A stretch of 40,906 bases of DNA from Candidatus Anaerobiospirillum pullistercoris (lineage in GTDB: Bacteria > Pseudomonadota > Gammaproteobacteria > Enterobacterales > Succinivibrionaceae), in contig DXEV01000109.1 of NCBI GenBank assembly GCA_019114785.1, positions 1 through 40,906 of the forward strand, in the 5' to 3' direction. The notes below the pieces were generated by a model, which saw only the letters and a program-made list of their open reading frames with translations, was not told where the DNA came from and did not search any database. Positions 26,806-36,403 of this stretch are shown in pieces. How positions within the stretch are numbered: the first letter of the stretch is position 1; the number at the start of each line of letters is the position of its first letter. A program made the translations under genes and the position numbers.

Positions 26806-29800
26806 ATGAGCAACGAAGAGTTTAAGTCACAAGATGCCGCTGCAGTCGCTGCTTCTGAGGCAGATGCAGCTGAGAGTGTCAGCGCCAGCGCTGAGGCAGC
26901 TGAGGCTGTATCAACAGCTGAGACTGATGCAGCTGTATCGGCAGCCGGTGCTGCCGATAGTGCGGCCAATGGTGCAGGCGAGGCAGTGAGCCTCGTTGAC
27001 GAGGTCACATCGGGTACTGATGTCTTGCGTCTGACCGAAGAGCAATTGGCCCATCTGGAGCAACGCCCACAGAGCCGCGATGGCTTCCGTTTAGAGCGTG
27101 TGGATGTCTACAACTGGAGTAGCTTTAACAACAACGTTAAGAGCGTCTATTTTGGTGGCCAGAATGTCCTCATGACTGGTGACAATGGTGCTGGTAAGTC
27201 TTCCATTATTGACGCCATTACCGTGCTGCTCTATGACGTGCGCAAGGTGGTCTTTAACCAAGCGGCTGGAGCCGAAAAGGGCGAGCGTAATCTAGCGAGC
27301 TACGTCCTTGGCCTCTATAAAAACGACAATACCTCAGGCATTAAGACTGAATTAGGTCTGCGCTCGGGGCAAGATGCCGTGCTTTCGGTGATCATGGCCT
27401 CGTTTTACCATCATCAGCTGCAAGAATACGTAGTGCTTTTGCAGTGCTTGGTGATGCAGAAAAACAAGAGCGCACCTGATCGCTATTACTTCATTGGTAA
27501 TCGCGACTTTAACCTGCAACAAGATGTGTTGCCGGTTGCCAACTTAAGAGAGCTGTCCAAGAAGCTCAAAGTCTTGGGCATGAATCGCTATGAGCAGTTC
27601 TCTGAGTACTATGCCCAGATGCAGCGTCTCTTTGGTATTGGCGATACCAAGGTCTTGGATCTTTTCTACAAGACCATTTCCATGAAGTCGATCAACAACA
27701 TCTCTGACTTCGTGCGCAAGCAAATGCTCGAGGACTTCAACGGCGATGAGCTGGTGGAGCAGATGATTGATCGCTTCGACGATCTGGATGCTTCATACAA
27801 GAGCGTGGAAGAGGCCCGCCAGCAGGTAGAGGCCTTAGAGCCTATTTGCCGAAAGGGTGAAGAGTATCAGACGGTGAGAGCGCAGGTGTCATTCCTCGAG
27901 GAATGCGCCAAGGGCAATACCTCCTATCTCTATCAGAGAAAAGCAGATCTGATCCGTGTGGATATTGAGCACAACACTGCACGTTTAGTGGAGTTGGATC
28001 AGCAGATCGATAAGACTCGTGAAGAGTTGGACAGTCTGAATGAGCGCATTCAGTCCACCAATAATGAGATCTTGCAGCAGGGCGGTAATCGTCACGAGCT
28101 CTTAAAGCAAAACATTCGCATGGCGCAAAAAGAGCGTGAGCGTTTATTTAACGATTACACCTCATACTGCAATCTGTTGCGCCATTTGCAGTTAGAGCCA
28201 GTAGAAAACGAGGCTGAATTTAATCGCGTCGCCGCCAAGCTGGATAAGCTGAAGCAGCAGCTGCAGAACGATATGGCGCGTGCAGATGAGAATCGTACTC
28301 AGCAGAATATTGAGCTTAAGACCGCCCAAGATGAGGCGGCGCGACTGGATAACGAGATCCGCTCGCTCAAGCATCGTAAGAACAATATTCCAAGTGAGTA
28401 CATTGAGGCTCGTAAGCGCATCTGTGAGTACATTGGCTGTAGCGAAAAGTACCTGCCTTTTGCCGGTGAGCTCATGCAGATCAAGGCCGAAGAAAAGGCT
28501 ACTTGGGAATACGCCGTAGAGAAGACGCTGCGCAGCTTTGCTCTGACCATGCTGGTGCCTGAGACCTATTTCAGCAGCGTAGTGACTTACGTCAATAAGT
28601 CGCACTTAGGCATTCTGCTGCGCTTTGATCGCATTAAGGATAACGACTTTGGCTCGATGGGCAGTATGGCTAACAATACTGCCATGGGTGATGCCTTTAA
28701 TAAGTCGGGTCTGGCACGTGCTCGCTCTAGTTTTGCTTCCTTACCACGCAAGATCGAGATCAAAAACGAAGCTCCATTTAATGCCTACATCAAAGGCGTG
28801 CTGGAGCACAGCTTTAACTTTGTTTGCACTGAGGATGAAGTTGAGTATCGGCAAGAGCGCTTTGCTCTGATGCCATCTGGTCTGTGCAAGCGTGGCGGGC
28901 GTAACGAAAAGGACGATCGTCGTCGCCGCGTGGACTTCATCTTAGGTTGGACGAACGAAGAAAAGATCGCCATGTTACAAGGTGAGCTGCAACGTGTGCG
29001 TGAGCAGGTTGTCAGCCTGCAAGATGCGGTACGTCACCTCACGGCTATGTATTCGGAAAATCGCTCCCGTTTAGGCTCGATTGATCTGCTGCAAAGCAAA
29101 AAGAGCTTTGCTCAGTTGGATTACTTTAGTCGTGATCGTGAGATTGATGAGCTGAAGGCTGAGTTAGAAGAGCTCATGCGCTCGTCTGATGTCTTAAAGA
29201 GCCTCAGACAGCGTCTTGAGGAATACGAGCAAGATCGTAAGACCCTGCAAAATCGTCGTGATTCCTTCATGGAAGAGCGTGCTCGTATTCATGAGCGTAA
29301 TGCCAACTATGAGCGCGAGTTTGCTATGGCCACCGATTTAGGCTTGCCAGCAAAGGACATTAAGACCGAAGTACAGGCAGCTTTAGATCGCTTGATCGCT
29401 GATGCGCAAGAGCGTCTGCGCTTTAGTGCTCTGTCGGTGTCTAATATTGACCGTGTGATTGCCGAGGTCGGTGAGCGTTTAGACAAAGAGATCCGTCGCC
29501 TGAAAGCCAAAGAGGCCTCTTTAGCTCAAGAGCTGGTGAATTTACAGAGTAACTTCACTCAGGTCTTTGTGCTGGCCGGTCGTAATCTCGATGCTACCCG
29601 TGCTGCAGCGTGGGAGGGCTTTAAAGAGCTCTTAGATAAGTTACAGCAGGATGATCTGCCACGATTTGTGGAGGCCTTTAAAGAGAAGCTCAACCGTGAG
29701 ACTATCGACCAGTTTGGTTCCTTAAATGCGGTGTTGCTCTCGCAGAGTCGTAAGATCCAAGAGCGTATTGCTGACATTAACCTCATCATGCGCGATGTGG

Positions 29801-31461
29801 ACTTTAACCCAGATCACTATATCCAAATGGTGGCTACACCAAGTAAGGATCAAGAGATCTGTCAGTTTAAGAGCGATATGCGCACCTGCACCTCCAATAT
29901 CTTAGATAACGATAATTGGACTTTTGAGGAAGCAGATCGCAAGTTCCGTGAGGTCAAAGCCCTGATTGACCGCTTTAAAGGCGAGGTCAATGGTGCTGAT
30001 ATCGACGGACGTTGGCGTAAAAAGGTCACAGACGTTAAGCAGTGGTTTGAGTTCTCGGCCTCAGAGCATGCCCGCTCCGATGATAGTCAGGTTGACTACT
30101 ACGAGGATTCGGGCGGTAAGTCTGGTGGTCAAAAGGAAAAGCTGGCCTATACCGTGCTGGCCTCTTCTCTGGCTTATCAATACCAGAGTAAGGCTCGTGC
30201 CCGTGAGGAAGCTGCTAAGGCAGCACAATCTGCAGCGCAAGCCGGATCGATTATGCCTCAAGCTGATGCGGCCGTTACTGGTGCCATCACTTCAGGCTTA
30301 GATCATGAGAGATCCTTCCGCTTTGTGATCATCGATGAGGCCTTTGGTCGTGGCTCGCCACAGTCGGTAGATTATGCTTTGACTCTCTTCAGTAAGTTTA
30401 ACTTGCAGCTGCTGGTGGCAACACCAATGCAGAAGCTCGATATCATCGAAAAGTACGTCAGTCACGTGGCTTTCGTCTATCGCGATGAAGAGACTCATGA
30501 GTCGACTGTGGTCAATTACAACCTTAAGGACTACATCTTAAAGCGCAACTTAAAAGAGCGTTTGCAAAAGGTGCCATTGCAGCAAGCAAAGGCAGTGGCG
30601 GCCGGTGGTGCAGCTGCCAGTGCTGTGGCCAAGCTGGCAGCACAGGAGCAACAACAGGCTAGAGATGCGATGGCGGCACTGGATGAGCGCATTCGTGCTG
30701 AGCAAAGCAAGTTTACTGGCCCAAGCCAAGGCCCTGTGCACGTGAGCACCCCAGCACCAGCTGGTGCTGCGAGCTCTGGGGCTAGCTCCAAAGCAAGCGC
30801 TAGCAGCGCTGCGAGCGCTACGCTCAACTCCTCCGGAGGAGCTAGTAAGGCCCAAGGCACTACAGGTGCTTCTGAGGCCGCGCCAGCAGCCAGCCCAGCA
30901 CCTGCGGTGAATCAGGAGCGCGAGCGCAGCGATTCGCTGGCAGCCGCCAAGACTGTGGCGGGTGGATTGCAAATTAAGGGTCAAGATGGTAAGTATTTGT
31001 CGGTAGATGAATATGCGCAGAAAATGCAGGCTGAGCGCAAAGCTTTTAAGCAAAAGCGCACGGATGCTGCTCTTTCTAAGCTGGACTTCTTAGACTCGTT
31101 ATTTGTCCCTGAGCATGCCCATGAGGATCATGTGTCAGTGGCCACAGCGGATGCCGCTGCGCATGTCGCCGATCCTGCTGCTAGCGTAGCTACTGTGGCA
31201 CCAGCTGCACCAGCTGTACCAGCAGCTACGGTAAAGCCTGCGTCGCCTGTGGCTCAGCATGCCACCAGTACGGATCTCAGCTCCACTGCTGATATCACCG
31301 CTGATTTGGCTGCTGCTATTGAAGCGCAGCTGTTGCAGCCGGAAACAAAGGCGACTGAGGCGACAGAGGCTAAGACCAAGCGCAATCGTAAAGCCAATAA
31401 AGTCGAAGAGATGCCACGTTATAAGCATTCCTTGGACGACTTGCTGTTAGATGAGGATTAG
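26806..31461 (+). CDS. mksB: SMC-like ATPase MksB / Wadjet JetC-like
   Basis: Motor subunit of a loop-extruding condensin. After a ~95-residue Ala/Ser/Glu-rich extension, the head begins FRLERVDVYNWSSF, with Walker A LMTGDNGAGKSSIIDAITVLL (125-132) and FNQAAGAEKGERNLASYVLG, typical of JetC/MksB rather than MukB. Long coiled coils (~330-520 and ~720-1000) flank a hinge region (~540-620, RKRICEYIGCSEKYLPFAGEL). The C-terminal head has the ABC signature SGGQKEKLAYTVLASSLAYQ and Walker B FVIIDEAFGRGS, then LQLLVATPMQKLDII. The last ~290 residues are an unusual Ala/Ser-rich tail ending in Lys/Arg and then RYKHSLDDLLLDED. Expected members are ~1100-1200 residues; the additions explain the 1551. No jetD/mksG follows: the next gene is mlaA. 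Confidence 0.9.
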   Translation: MSNEEFKSQDAAAVAASEADAAESVSASAEAAEAVSTAETDAAVSAAGAADSAANGAGEAVSLVDEVTSGTDVLRLTEEQLAHLEQRPQSRDGFRLERVDVYNWSSFNNNVKSVYFGGQNVLMTGDNGAGKSSIIDAITVLLYDVRKVVFNQAAGAEKGERNLASYVLGLYKNDNTSGIKTELGLRSGQDAVLSVIMASFYHHQLQEYVVLLQCLVMQKNKSAPDRYYFIGNRDFNLQQDVLPVANLRELSKKLKVLGMNRYEQFSEYYAQMQRLFGIGDTKVLDLFYKTISMKSINNISDFVRKQMLEDFNGDELVEQMIDRFDDLDASYKSVEEARQQVEALEPICRKGEEYQTVRAQVSFLEECAKGNTSYLYQRKADLIRVDIEHNTARLVELDQQIDKTREELDSLNERIQSTNNEILQQGGNRHELLKQNIRMAQKERERLFNDYTSYCNLLRHLQLEPVENEAEFNRVAAKLDKLKQQLQNDMARADENRTQQNIELKTAQDEAARLDNEIRSLKHRKNNIPSEYIEARKRICEYIGCSEKYLPFAGELMQIKAEEKATWEYAVEKTLRSFALTMLVPETYFSSVVTYVNKSHLGILLRFDRIKDNDFGSMGSMANNTAMGDAFNKSGLARARSSFASLPRKIEIKNEAPFNAYIKGVLEHSFNFVCTEDEVEYRQERFALMPSGLCKRGGRNEKDDRRRRVDFILGWTNEEKIAMLQGELQRVREQVVSLQDAVRHLTAMYSENRSRLGSIDLLQSKKSFAQLDYFSRDREIDELKAELEELMRSSDVLKSLRQRLEEYEQDRKTLQNRRDSFMEERARIHERNANYEREFAMATDLGLPAKDIKTEVQAALDRLIADAQERLRFSALSVSNIDRVIAEVGERLDKEIRRLKAKEASLAQELVNLQSNFTQVFVLAGRNLDATRAAAWEGFKELLDKLQQDDLPRFVEAFKEKLNRETIDQFGSLNAVLLSQSRKIQERIADINLIMRDVDFNPDHYIQMVATPSKDQEICQFKSDMRTCTSNILDNDNWTFEEADRKFREVKALIDRFKGEVNGADIDGRWRKKVTDVKQWFEFSASEHARSDDSQVDYYEDSGGKSGGQKEKLAYTVLASSLAYQYQSKARAREEAAKAAQSAAQAGSIMPQADAAVTGAITSGLDHERSFRFVIIDEAFGRGSPQSVDYALTLFSKFNLQLLVATPMQKLDIIEKYVSHVAFVYRDEETHESTVVNYNLKDYILKRNLKERLQKVPLQQAKAVAAGGAAASAVAKLAAQEQQQARDAMAALDERIRAEQSKFTGPSQGPVHVSTPAPAGAASSGASSKASASSAASATLNSSGGASKAQGTTGASEAAPAASPAPAVNQERERSDSLAAAKTVAGGLQIKGQDGKYLSVDEYAQKMQAERKAFKQKRTDAALSKLDFLDSLFVPEHAHEDHVSVATADAAAHVADPAASVATVAPAAPAVPAATVKPASPVAQHATSTDLSSTADITADLAAAIEAQLLQPETKATEATEAKTKRNRKANKVEEMPRYKHSLDDLLLDED

Positions 31462-31467
31462 GCAGAC

Positions 31468-31482
31468 GGCTGCTTTGCAGCC
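31468..31482 (+). terminator. small hairpin after mksB
   Basis: GGCTGC-TTT-GCAGCC begins 7 bp after the mksB stop, followed only by TTGCTATTG. It is weak as a terminator, so some read-through into mlaA is possible. Confidence 0.35.
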
Positions 31483-31582
31483 TTGCTATTGCAACTCGAT
31501 TTGAGTTTGGAGGACGGTTCTAGCTTTAGCTCCAAGATCATAGTGAGCTTGTTGGAGGTTAAGGCTAGAACTGTGGTATTTC

Positions 31583-32425
31583 ATGAGTACACAGTTTTTA
31601 CCAAAATTTGGGCGCAAGCTCGGTACGGTGCTGGCCGTATTAGGCTTATGTTCTTTTTCATCTCTCAGTTACGCAGCCGCCCACAGTACTTATAATCCGA
31701 TGCAGCCACGTCAGCTCAGCGCTGTGGCTGCTCAGGCTGACTATAGCTATGGTTATAGCATCCTGTCGGGACATGCCTTGGACTCTCTTGAAGAGCCTAA
31801 CCGTGCCATGTGGTACTTAAATTACGACATTTTTGACCACTATATCCTGCGTCCCGTGGCTCATGGCTATGCCTATTTGCCACAAGGAGTGCAGGATTCC
31901 ATGGGCAATTTCTTTGCTAACTTAGATGAGGTCAATAACATCCCTAACAATATCTTTGTAGGTAATGTGGGCGGCTCGGCCGTTTCTCTGGGCCGTTTGG
32001 TCGTGAACTCCACTATTGGTCTTTTAGGCTTCTTTGATGTGGCTACCCAGATGGGACTTAATGCTCATCCTATGAACATGGAGACAGTGCTCGGTAAAGG
32101 TGGTGTGGAGCAGGGCCCATTCCTCATGATCCCTGCTTATGGCCCAACCACGGCCCGTGATCTCAATGGTGCGGTCATCGATGGTATGCCATGGTATGCC
32201 GTGTCATGGCCAATCACTATTGGTAAATGGGCTTTACAGGGTGTGCACAACCGTGCGCAGCTGATCCCACAAGAGGGCATGGTTGATAATGCCATGGATC
32301 CATATATCACTACACGTGACTCCTTCTTGATGTACGACGAGAATGCGGTCAATCCAGTGCAAGAGGGTGTAGTGGAGAGCGAGGATGACTTTGATGAGGC
32401 CTTGCTCGATGAGATCGATGGCTAG
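31583..32425 (+). CDS. mlaA: MlaA-family outer-membrane phospholipid-transport protein
   Basis: MlaA (VacJ) removes misplaced phospholipids from the outer leaflet of the outer membrane and passes them to MlaC. Match: DSLEEPNRAMWYLNYDIFDHYILRPVAHGYAYLP, QDSMGNFFANLDEVNNIPN, LGRLVVNSTIGLLGFFDVATQMGL, TVLGKGGVEQGPFLMIPAYGPTTARD, all in family order. The N-terminus (to ~32) is a signal peptide, but Cys23 is preceded by Leu (VLGLC), which breaks the lipobox; SYAAA looks like a signal peptidase I site. E. coli MlaA is a lipoprotein, so this one may be unlipidated. An acidic C-terminal tail (EDDFDEALLDEIDG) is extra. No other mla gene lies nearby. A GGAGG lies far upstream (about 28 nt), so the start is less certain. 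Confidence 0.88.
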   Translation: MSTQFLPKFGRKLGTVLAVLGLCSFSSLSYAAAHSTYNPMQPRQLSAVAAQADYSYGYSILSGHALDSLEEPNRAMWYLNYDIFDHYILRPVAHGYAYLPQGVQDSMGNFFANLDEVNNIPNNIFVGNVGGSAVSLGRLVVNSTIGLLGFFDVATQMGLNAHPMNMETVLGKGGVEQGPFLMIPAYGPTTARDLNGAVIDGMPWYAVSWPITIGKWALQGVHNRAQLIPQEGMVDNAMDPYITTRDSFLMYDENAVNPVQEGVVESEDDFDEALLDEIDG

Positions 32426-32459
32426 CCACAGTTAACCCATGGCTAGCCCGCGGCTAGCC
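32420..32459 (+). repeat. three GGCTAGCC palindromes at the end of mlaA
   Basis: GGCTAGCC occurs at 32420-32427 (containing the mlaA stop), 32441-32448 and 32452-32459. Any two can pair as a hairpin. There is no T-run; the role is unknown. Confidence 0.6.
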
Positions 32460-32594
32460 AACATTGCGTTAAGCTGCACAGCGATGCGCAGCTTGACGCT
32501 GCGTTGTATACACAGTGCGACGCGGTTCAATCTTAGTTTGCTGCCAGAAATATAGTTATCACGGTACCTGAGTGCCTGAAAAAGTGTTGTTTAC

Positions 32595-34340
32595 ATGTCT
32601 TATATCCCTCCACATCCTGATTTACGTTTGATCGTTAAGGCTTCTAAGAAGAACGGTTATAACGTCTGCACTTACACTCCAAAATATCCAGAGGAGTATT
32701 ACAACCCTCGTACTGGGGAAATGATCCACTATGGCAACATGTTCCCTACCAACATCAAGTCTGTGGGATATATTGAGAATCGGCAGCGTTGTGGCTTGAT
32801 CATCTTTTATCCTGAGTTTTTAAAGATATACCCTGCTCTTAAGTACTATCGGGTCTATCGCGATTACAGCATGACTGTCTATGAGCCTCTAACCGAAGAG
32901 GAAATCCAGCAGATGCAAGCGGCAGAGGCCGAGGCTAAGGCCCAGCAAGAGGCAGAGCTGAAGGCTCAACAGGAAAGAAAAAAGGCAGCTGAACAAGCCG
33001 CTGCGCAAAAGCGTGCTCAGGATTTAGCTGCTGGCAAATTGCCTGCTGAAGATAAGGCCCGTTTAAAGCAGCTGCGCTCGCAGATTGATAAGGTGGATGA
33101 GCAAATTGCCGCTCTGCTCAAGCAGCGCTTAGATTTAGTCGAAAAGGCCGCCGAGATTAAGGCGCAAGTGGGCGAGGGTGTGGCTAGCGCTGTGCGTGAA
33201 GAGCAGATCTTAGCCCATGGAGCTAAGCTTGAGGTTAATCATGGTTTGCCAGCCTCGCTGATGCAAGACCTGCAACGTCGTATCCTGCGTCACTCTTACA
33301 ATGCCCATGGTTCAGGCAAGTTTGCCCAAGCACCACGTTACACCTCTAACGCGGAAGCCTCTGCCTCTGCCTCTGCTTCCGCTTCGGACACAAGCACAAA
33401 GGTCGTGATTGTGGGTGGTAATGGCGGTATGGGCCGCATGATGCGCCTTTATCTGGAAGCCGCCGCCTACGAAGTATCCGTGGTTGAGCCTGAGGATTAT
33501 GAGGTCGACAGTAAGCACAAGGCTGTGAGCGAGCTTAAGGATTCGGTGGCAGTAGAGCGTTTAGCGGCTGCTGATTGGTGCATTATTGCTGTACCAATCA
33601 ACGTGACTGCCGATGTGATTAAGACCGTGGCTCCATGGCTGAAGCCAAATTGTGTCTTAAGTGATATCACCTCAGTCAAAGCCCAGCCAGTGCAGCAGAT
33701 GCTGGAGGCTCATGCTGGCCCAGTATTAGGCTTACACCCAATGTTTGGCCCTGACACCTATTCGCTGGTCAAGCAGGTGGTAGTGGCAGTGCCTGGCCGT
33801 GATGAGCAGCGTTGCCAGTTCATTATTGAGCAGCTAAAGATGTTTGGTGCTCAAGTAGTTGTTTGTACCGGTGAAGAGCACGATGAGGCCATGCGAGTGA
33901 TCCAAGCCCTGCGCCACTTTACGACCATTGTGTATGGCAATTTCTTACGCTCTCTAGTGCCGGATGCCCAAAAGATTGTTAAGGGTAAGCTCACTAAGAA
34001 AGGCCAAACAGCTGGTGCTAAGTTTGTGAAGCGTCTGTTAGAGCTAAGCTCGCCTATTTATCACTTAGAGCTGATGATGGTCGGACGTCTGTTTGCCCAA
34101 GATCCTAACTTGTATTGTGATATTATTAGCGCGTCCCAAGCCAACCTTGAGCTGATGCAGCGCTATATCGATAGCGCCCAGGAGAGCTTAGATACGCTGA
34201 CCAAGGATCAGAGCAAGGAAGATTTTGTGCAACAATTTGCTCTGACGACGCAATTCTTTGGTGATCAGGCTGATGCCTTCTTAAAGGAAAGTGCCAAGAT
34301 CTTAGCAATGGTGCAGGATACCTATCCGTTGCAAAAATAG
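32595..34340 (+). CDS. tyrA: chorismate mutase / prephenate dehydrogenase with an extra N-terminal domain
   Basis: Bifunctional tyrosine-pathway enzyme (chorismate to prephenate to 4-hydroxyphenylpyruvate, NAD-dependent). The E. coli-like part begins at ~155: chorismate mutase LKQLRSQIDKVDEQIAALLKQRLDLV with VREEQIL and RRILRHSY (~155-235), an (Ala-Ser)5 linker (~254-264), then the dehydrogenase with KVVIVGGNGGMGRMM (~269-283), IIAVPINVTADVI, GLHPMFGPD, IQALRHFTT and LSSPIYHLELMMVGRLFAQDPNLY. E. coli TyrA has no equivalent of residues 1-150: a ~100-residue domain (YNVCTYTPKYPEEYYNP..., IKSVGYIENRQRCGLIIFYP) and a Glu/Gln/Ala coiled coil. A Lys-rich insertion (~455-480) precedes LSSPIY. The ribosome site before ATG 32595 is weak, but the frame is open and unbroken. 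Confidence 0.9.
   Translation: MSYIPPHPDLRLIVKASKKNGYNVCTYTPKYPEEYYNPRTGEMIHYGNMFPTNIKSVGYIENRQRCGLIIFYPEFLKIYPALKYYRVYRDYSMTVYEPLTEEEIQQMQAAEAEAKAQQEAELKAQQERKKAAEQAAAQKRAQDLAAGKLPAEDKARLKQLRSQIDKVDEQIAALLKQRLDLVEKAAEIKAQVGEGVASAVREEQILAHGAKLEVNHGLPASLMQDLQRRILRHSYNAHGSGKFAQAPRYTSNAEASASASASASDTSTKVVIVGGNGGMGRMMRLYLEAAAYEVSVVEPEDYEVDSKHKAVSELKDSVAVERLAAADWCIIAVPINVTADVIKTVAPWLKPNCVLSDITSVKAQPVQQMLEAHAGPVLGLHPMFGPDTYSLVKQVVVAVPGRDEQRCQFIIEQLKMFGAQVVVCTGEEHDEAMRVIQALRHFTTIVYGNFLRSLVPDAQKIVKGKLTKKGQTAGAKFVKRLLELSSPIYHLELMMVGRLFAQDPNLYCDIISASQANLELMQRYIDSAQESLDTLTKDQSKEDFVQQFALTTQFFGDQADAFLKESAKILAMVQDTYPLQK
33357..33386 (+). repeat. 6-bp repeats coding the (Ala-Ser)5 linker of TyrA
   Basis: GCCTCT three times, then GCTTCC and GCTTCG, code ASASASASAS between the mutase and dehydrogenase domains. 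Copy number could vary without breaking the frame. Confidence 0.8.
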
Positions 34341-34631
34341 CGTGGCAGCTGCCAAGCGTGGCAGTTGCCTGCCAAGCAACTGCAATGCAGTTGCCAAGCA
34401 GCGCTTGTGGCTCAGTTATGACGGCGGGGATGACAGCCGTCAGGCCATCTGCACGGTGTGCTGTTGCAGTGCTGCTGCGCTCTTGCGCAGCTGCGCGTCC
34501 GCGCTGCAGTGCAGCGTGCTGCTGTGGTGCGAGGGTCTGTCGAGCGTTGGTGTTTAGGGGCATTGTTGCCCAGTGTTGTCCCTGCTTTTGGGATGGACTA
34601 GGCGTGCTTTTGGGTTCTAGGAATTTTTTGT
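34341..34631. other. non-coding gap with overlapping short inverted repeats
   Basis: After tyrA come GGCAGCTGCC (34344-34353), GCAGTTGC (34361-34368), GCAACTGC (34376-34383) and GCAGTTGCC (34387-34395), which can form alternative hairpins. Further GC-rich short palindromes (CGCTGCAGTGCAGCG, 34501-34515) follow. No T-run and no supported gene. Confidence 0.45.
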
Positions 34632-36203
34632 ATGGAGCGATTGGCTTTGCTCAAGAAGATCCTCTTTGGTCTCTTGATCCTTGCGGCTGTGATCTCATTG
34701 CTGTTGGTAGGCCAGATCAAAGTTGCTACCTATCTTTTTGACAGTAAGTTGGAGTCAGCTCTCAGCCGTGCTGAGCGGGCCTTACCTGGCTTAAAGCTCA
34801 GTTATACCCCAGGTAATAACTCCTTTACCGTGCGTCAAGGCCGTCTCTTCTATGAGATCCCTCTCAAAAAAGGCAATAGCCTTGGTGCTGAGTCGGTATC
34901 TGGTGCGGTTGATTTAAAGATTGGTTTTGGCCCTTTACGTGTCACGGGTGCGATCGACAGTGTGGCTGGAGCCGGTAATTTAGAAGATATCCTGCGTCGC
35001 TTTAACGTGGATCCGATCTCTTTTACTGGTGCCTTCCATGCTCGTGCAGTGACGCCACGTCTGGATGCTACATTAAAGACCGATTCTTTCCTGATCCCAA
35101 CCAGCACTGGCATCTGTAAGCTGGGACAAAATTCCTTTAACTTCTATGCCACCTCAAAAGAGGATGTGGACGTGGAGTTTAGCTCGGCTGGTGTGGTCTG
35201 CGAAGGTGCTCTACGTTACAACAATAAGCCTAATTATCGCCTCGATCTCTTAGGTGTGGACGTCAAGTTCTTACCTCGTATCATCAACAACAAGCCACAC
35301 TTCGATAGTCTGATCATCAACTTAAAGCAGTTGGACTTTAAGTTCTCTACCCTCTATGCCATTGGCTTTAGCCCAGAAGAGGAAGTGCGTGACCCATCGC
35401 TGCAAGAGGCCATTTCCTTTACCGATGTTTCGACCTTGGTGGCTTTAAGCCAGCCTGATGATGAGGGTATGGCTAAGCTGACCTTTGACAATAGCGGTAA
35501 TTACGGCTTTGCTTTCCCTTACATCCAGTATGACGAGGTGCAACCGTTCTATCGCTTAGACAACTTTAAGCTCTCGGGATCATTGGAGCGTATTTCCATT
35601 CCTCGCCTGTTTGATGCCGCCCAAAGTGTGCTGAAGAACGCCAGCTCGCAGTTTGAGACCAATAAGGTCTTAAAAGAGATCCTGCATGGCTTCTCCGATA
35701 CCATTACTCTGGCAATCGAGCAGTTTGGCTTTGACCATGAGGGTAAGGCCTTAAATGTCAATGGCACTACCCATGTGGCTTTTGATGAGAGCAGCAATCG
35801 TCCTCGTGTAGGTTCTATCGATGCTGACATTAACATCAAAGTCGATAAGACCATGCTCGAAGAAGCTGCCGGTGATAATTACTTAAAGGCCTTACAATCG
35901 GCTTTAGCCGCAGGGCAGATCACTGATGATGGCCAAAACTATAGCACCGTCTTTAGCCTGCAAGGCAAGCAAATGGCCTTGAATAATATTCCGGTGCAGA
36001 GCTTAGTGTCGCAGGATGATCTCCTGTACGAAGAGGAGCAAAAGGCCTTAGAGGCACAGCGTGCCCAAGAGCGTGCTGCTGAGGCAGCTTTGCGTGCTGA
36101 AATTGAGGCAGCTCAGCGTGCTCAAGAAAACTTACCATCCATGGTAGACAGTAATATCGGCAATAATGCTCCAGAGGAGGCCGATCCAAGCGCCAGCGAT
36201 TAG
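34632..36203 (+). CDS. DUF945/YdgA-like membrane-anchored periplasmic protein
   Basis: The 523-residue protein has one N-terminal membrane segment (~9-28, KILFGLLILAAVISLLLVGQ) followed by a large soluble part, so it should sit in the periplasm anchored to the inner membrane. The layout (anchor, KVATYLFDSKLESALSRAERALPGLKLSYTPGNNSF near the start, NGTTHVAF strands, and a closing segment LKALQSALAAGQITDDGQNY...LQGKQMALNNIPVQSL) resembles E. coli YdgA and other DUF945 proteins, whose exact job is poorly known. An Ala/Glu-rich coiled tail (~465-505) ends the protein. AGGA lies ~10 nt before ATG 34632. The family match is by eye and moderate; AsmA-like proteins are the main alternative. Confidence 0.6.
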   Translation: MERLALLKKILFGLLILAAVISLLLVGQIKVATYLFDSKLESALSRAERALPGLKLSYTPGNNSFTVRQGRLFYEIPLKKGNSLGAESVSGAVDLKIGFGPLRVTGAIDSVAGAGNLEDILRRFNVDPISFTGAFHARAVTPRLDATLKTDSFLIPTSTGICKLGQNSFNFYATSKEDVDVEFSSAGVVCEGALRYNNKPNYRLDLLGVDVKFLPRIINNKPHFDSLIINLKQLDFKFSTLYAIGFSPEEEVRDPSLQEAISFTDVSTLVALSQPDDEGMAKLTFDNSGNYGFAFPYIQYDEVQPFYRLDNFKLSGSLERISIPRLFDAAQSVLKNASSQFETNKVLKEILHGFSDTITLAIEQFGFDHEGKALNVNGTTHVAFDESSNRPRVGSIDADINIKVDKTMLEEAAGDNYLKALQSALAAGQITDDGQNYSTVFSLQGKQMALNNIPVQSLVSQDDLLYEEEQKALEAQRAQERAAEAALRAEIEAAQRAQENLPSMVDSNIGNNAPEEADPSASD

Positions 36204-36367
36204 TTGGCTAGGGTGCAAGGACATAGATTGAAGCGCCTTAATAGTACTTGCTGCCAGTCTTAGCTGTTGCGGCTTTCTTGGCCGCGACAGCCGCTGTGCT
36301 CGCGACAACTGATGCTGTCGCTTGCTGCCCCATCGTTTGGTGACGACTGGCTCTCTTTTTAGTTTTC

Positions 36368-36403
36368 AAAACCCCATAGTAGTTTTTGCTGCTATGGGGT
36401 TTT
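36368..36403. terminator. bidirectional intrinsic terminator
   Basis: AAAACCCCATAG (36368-36379) and CTATGGGGTTTT (36392-36403) form a perfect 12-bp stem with a 12-nt loop, T-run on both strands. It is the strongest terminator in the window and ends the operon that closes with the DUF945 gene. Confidence 0.85.
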
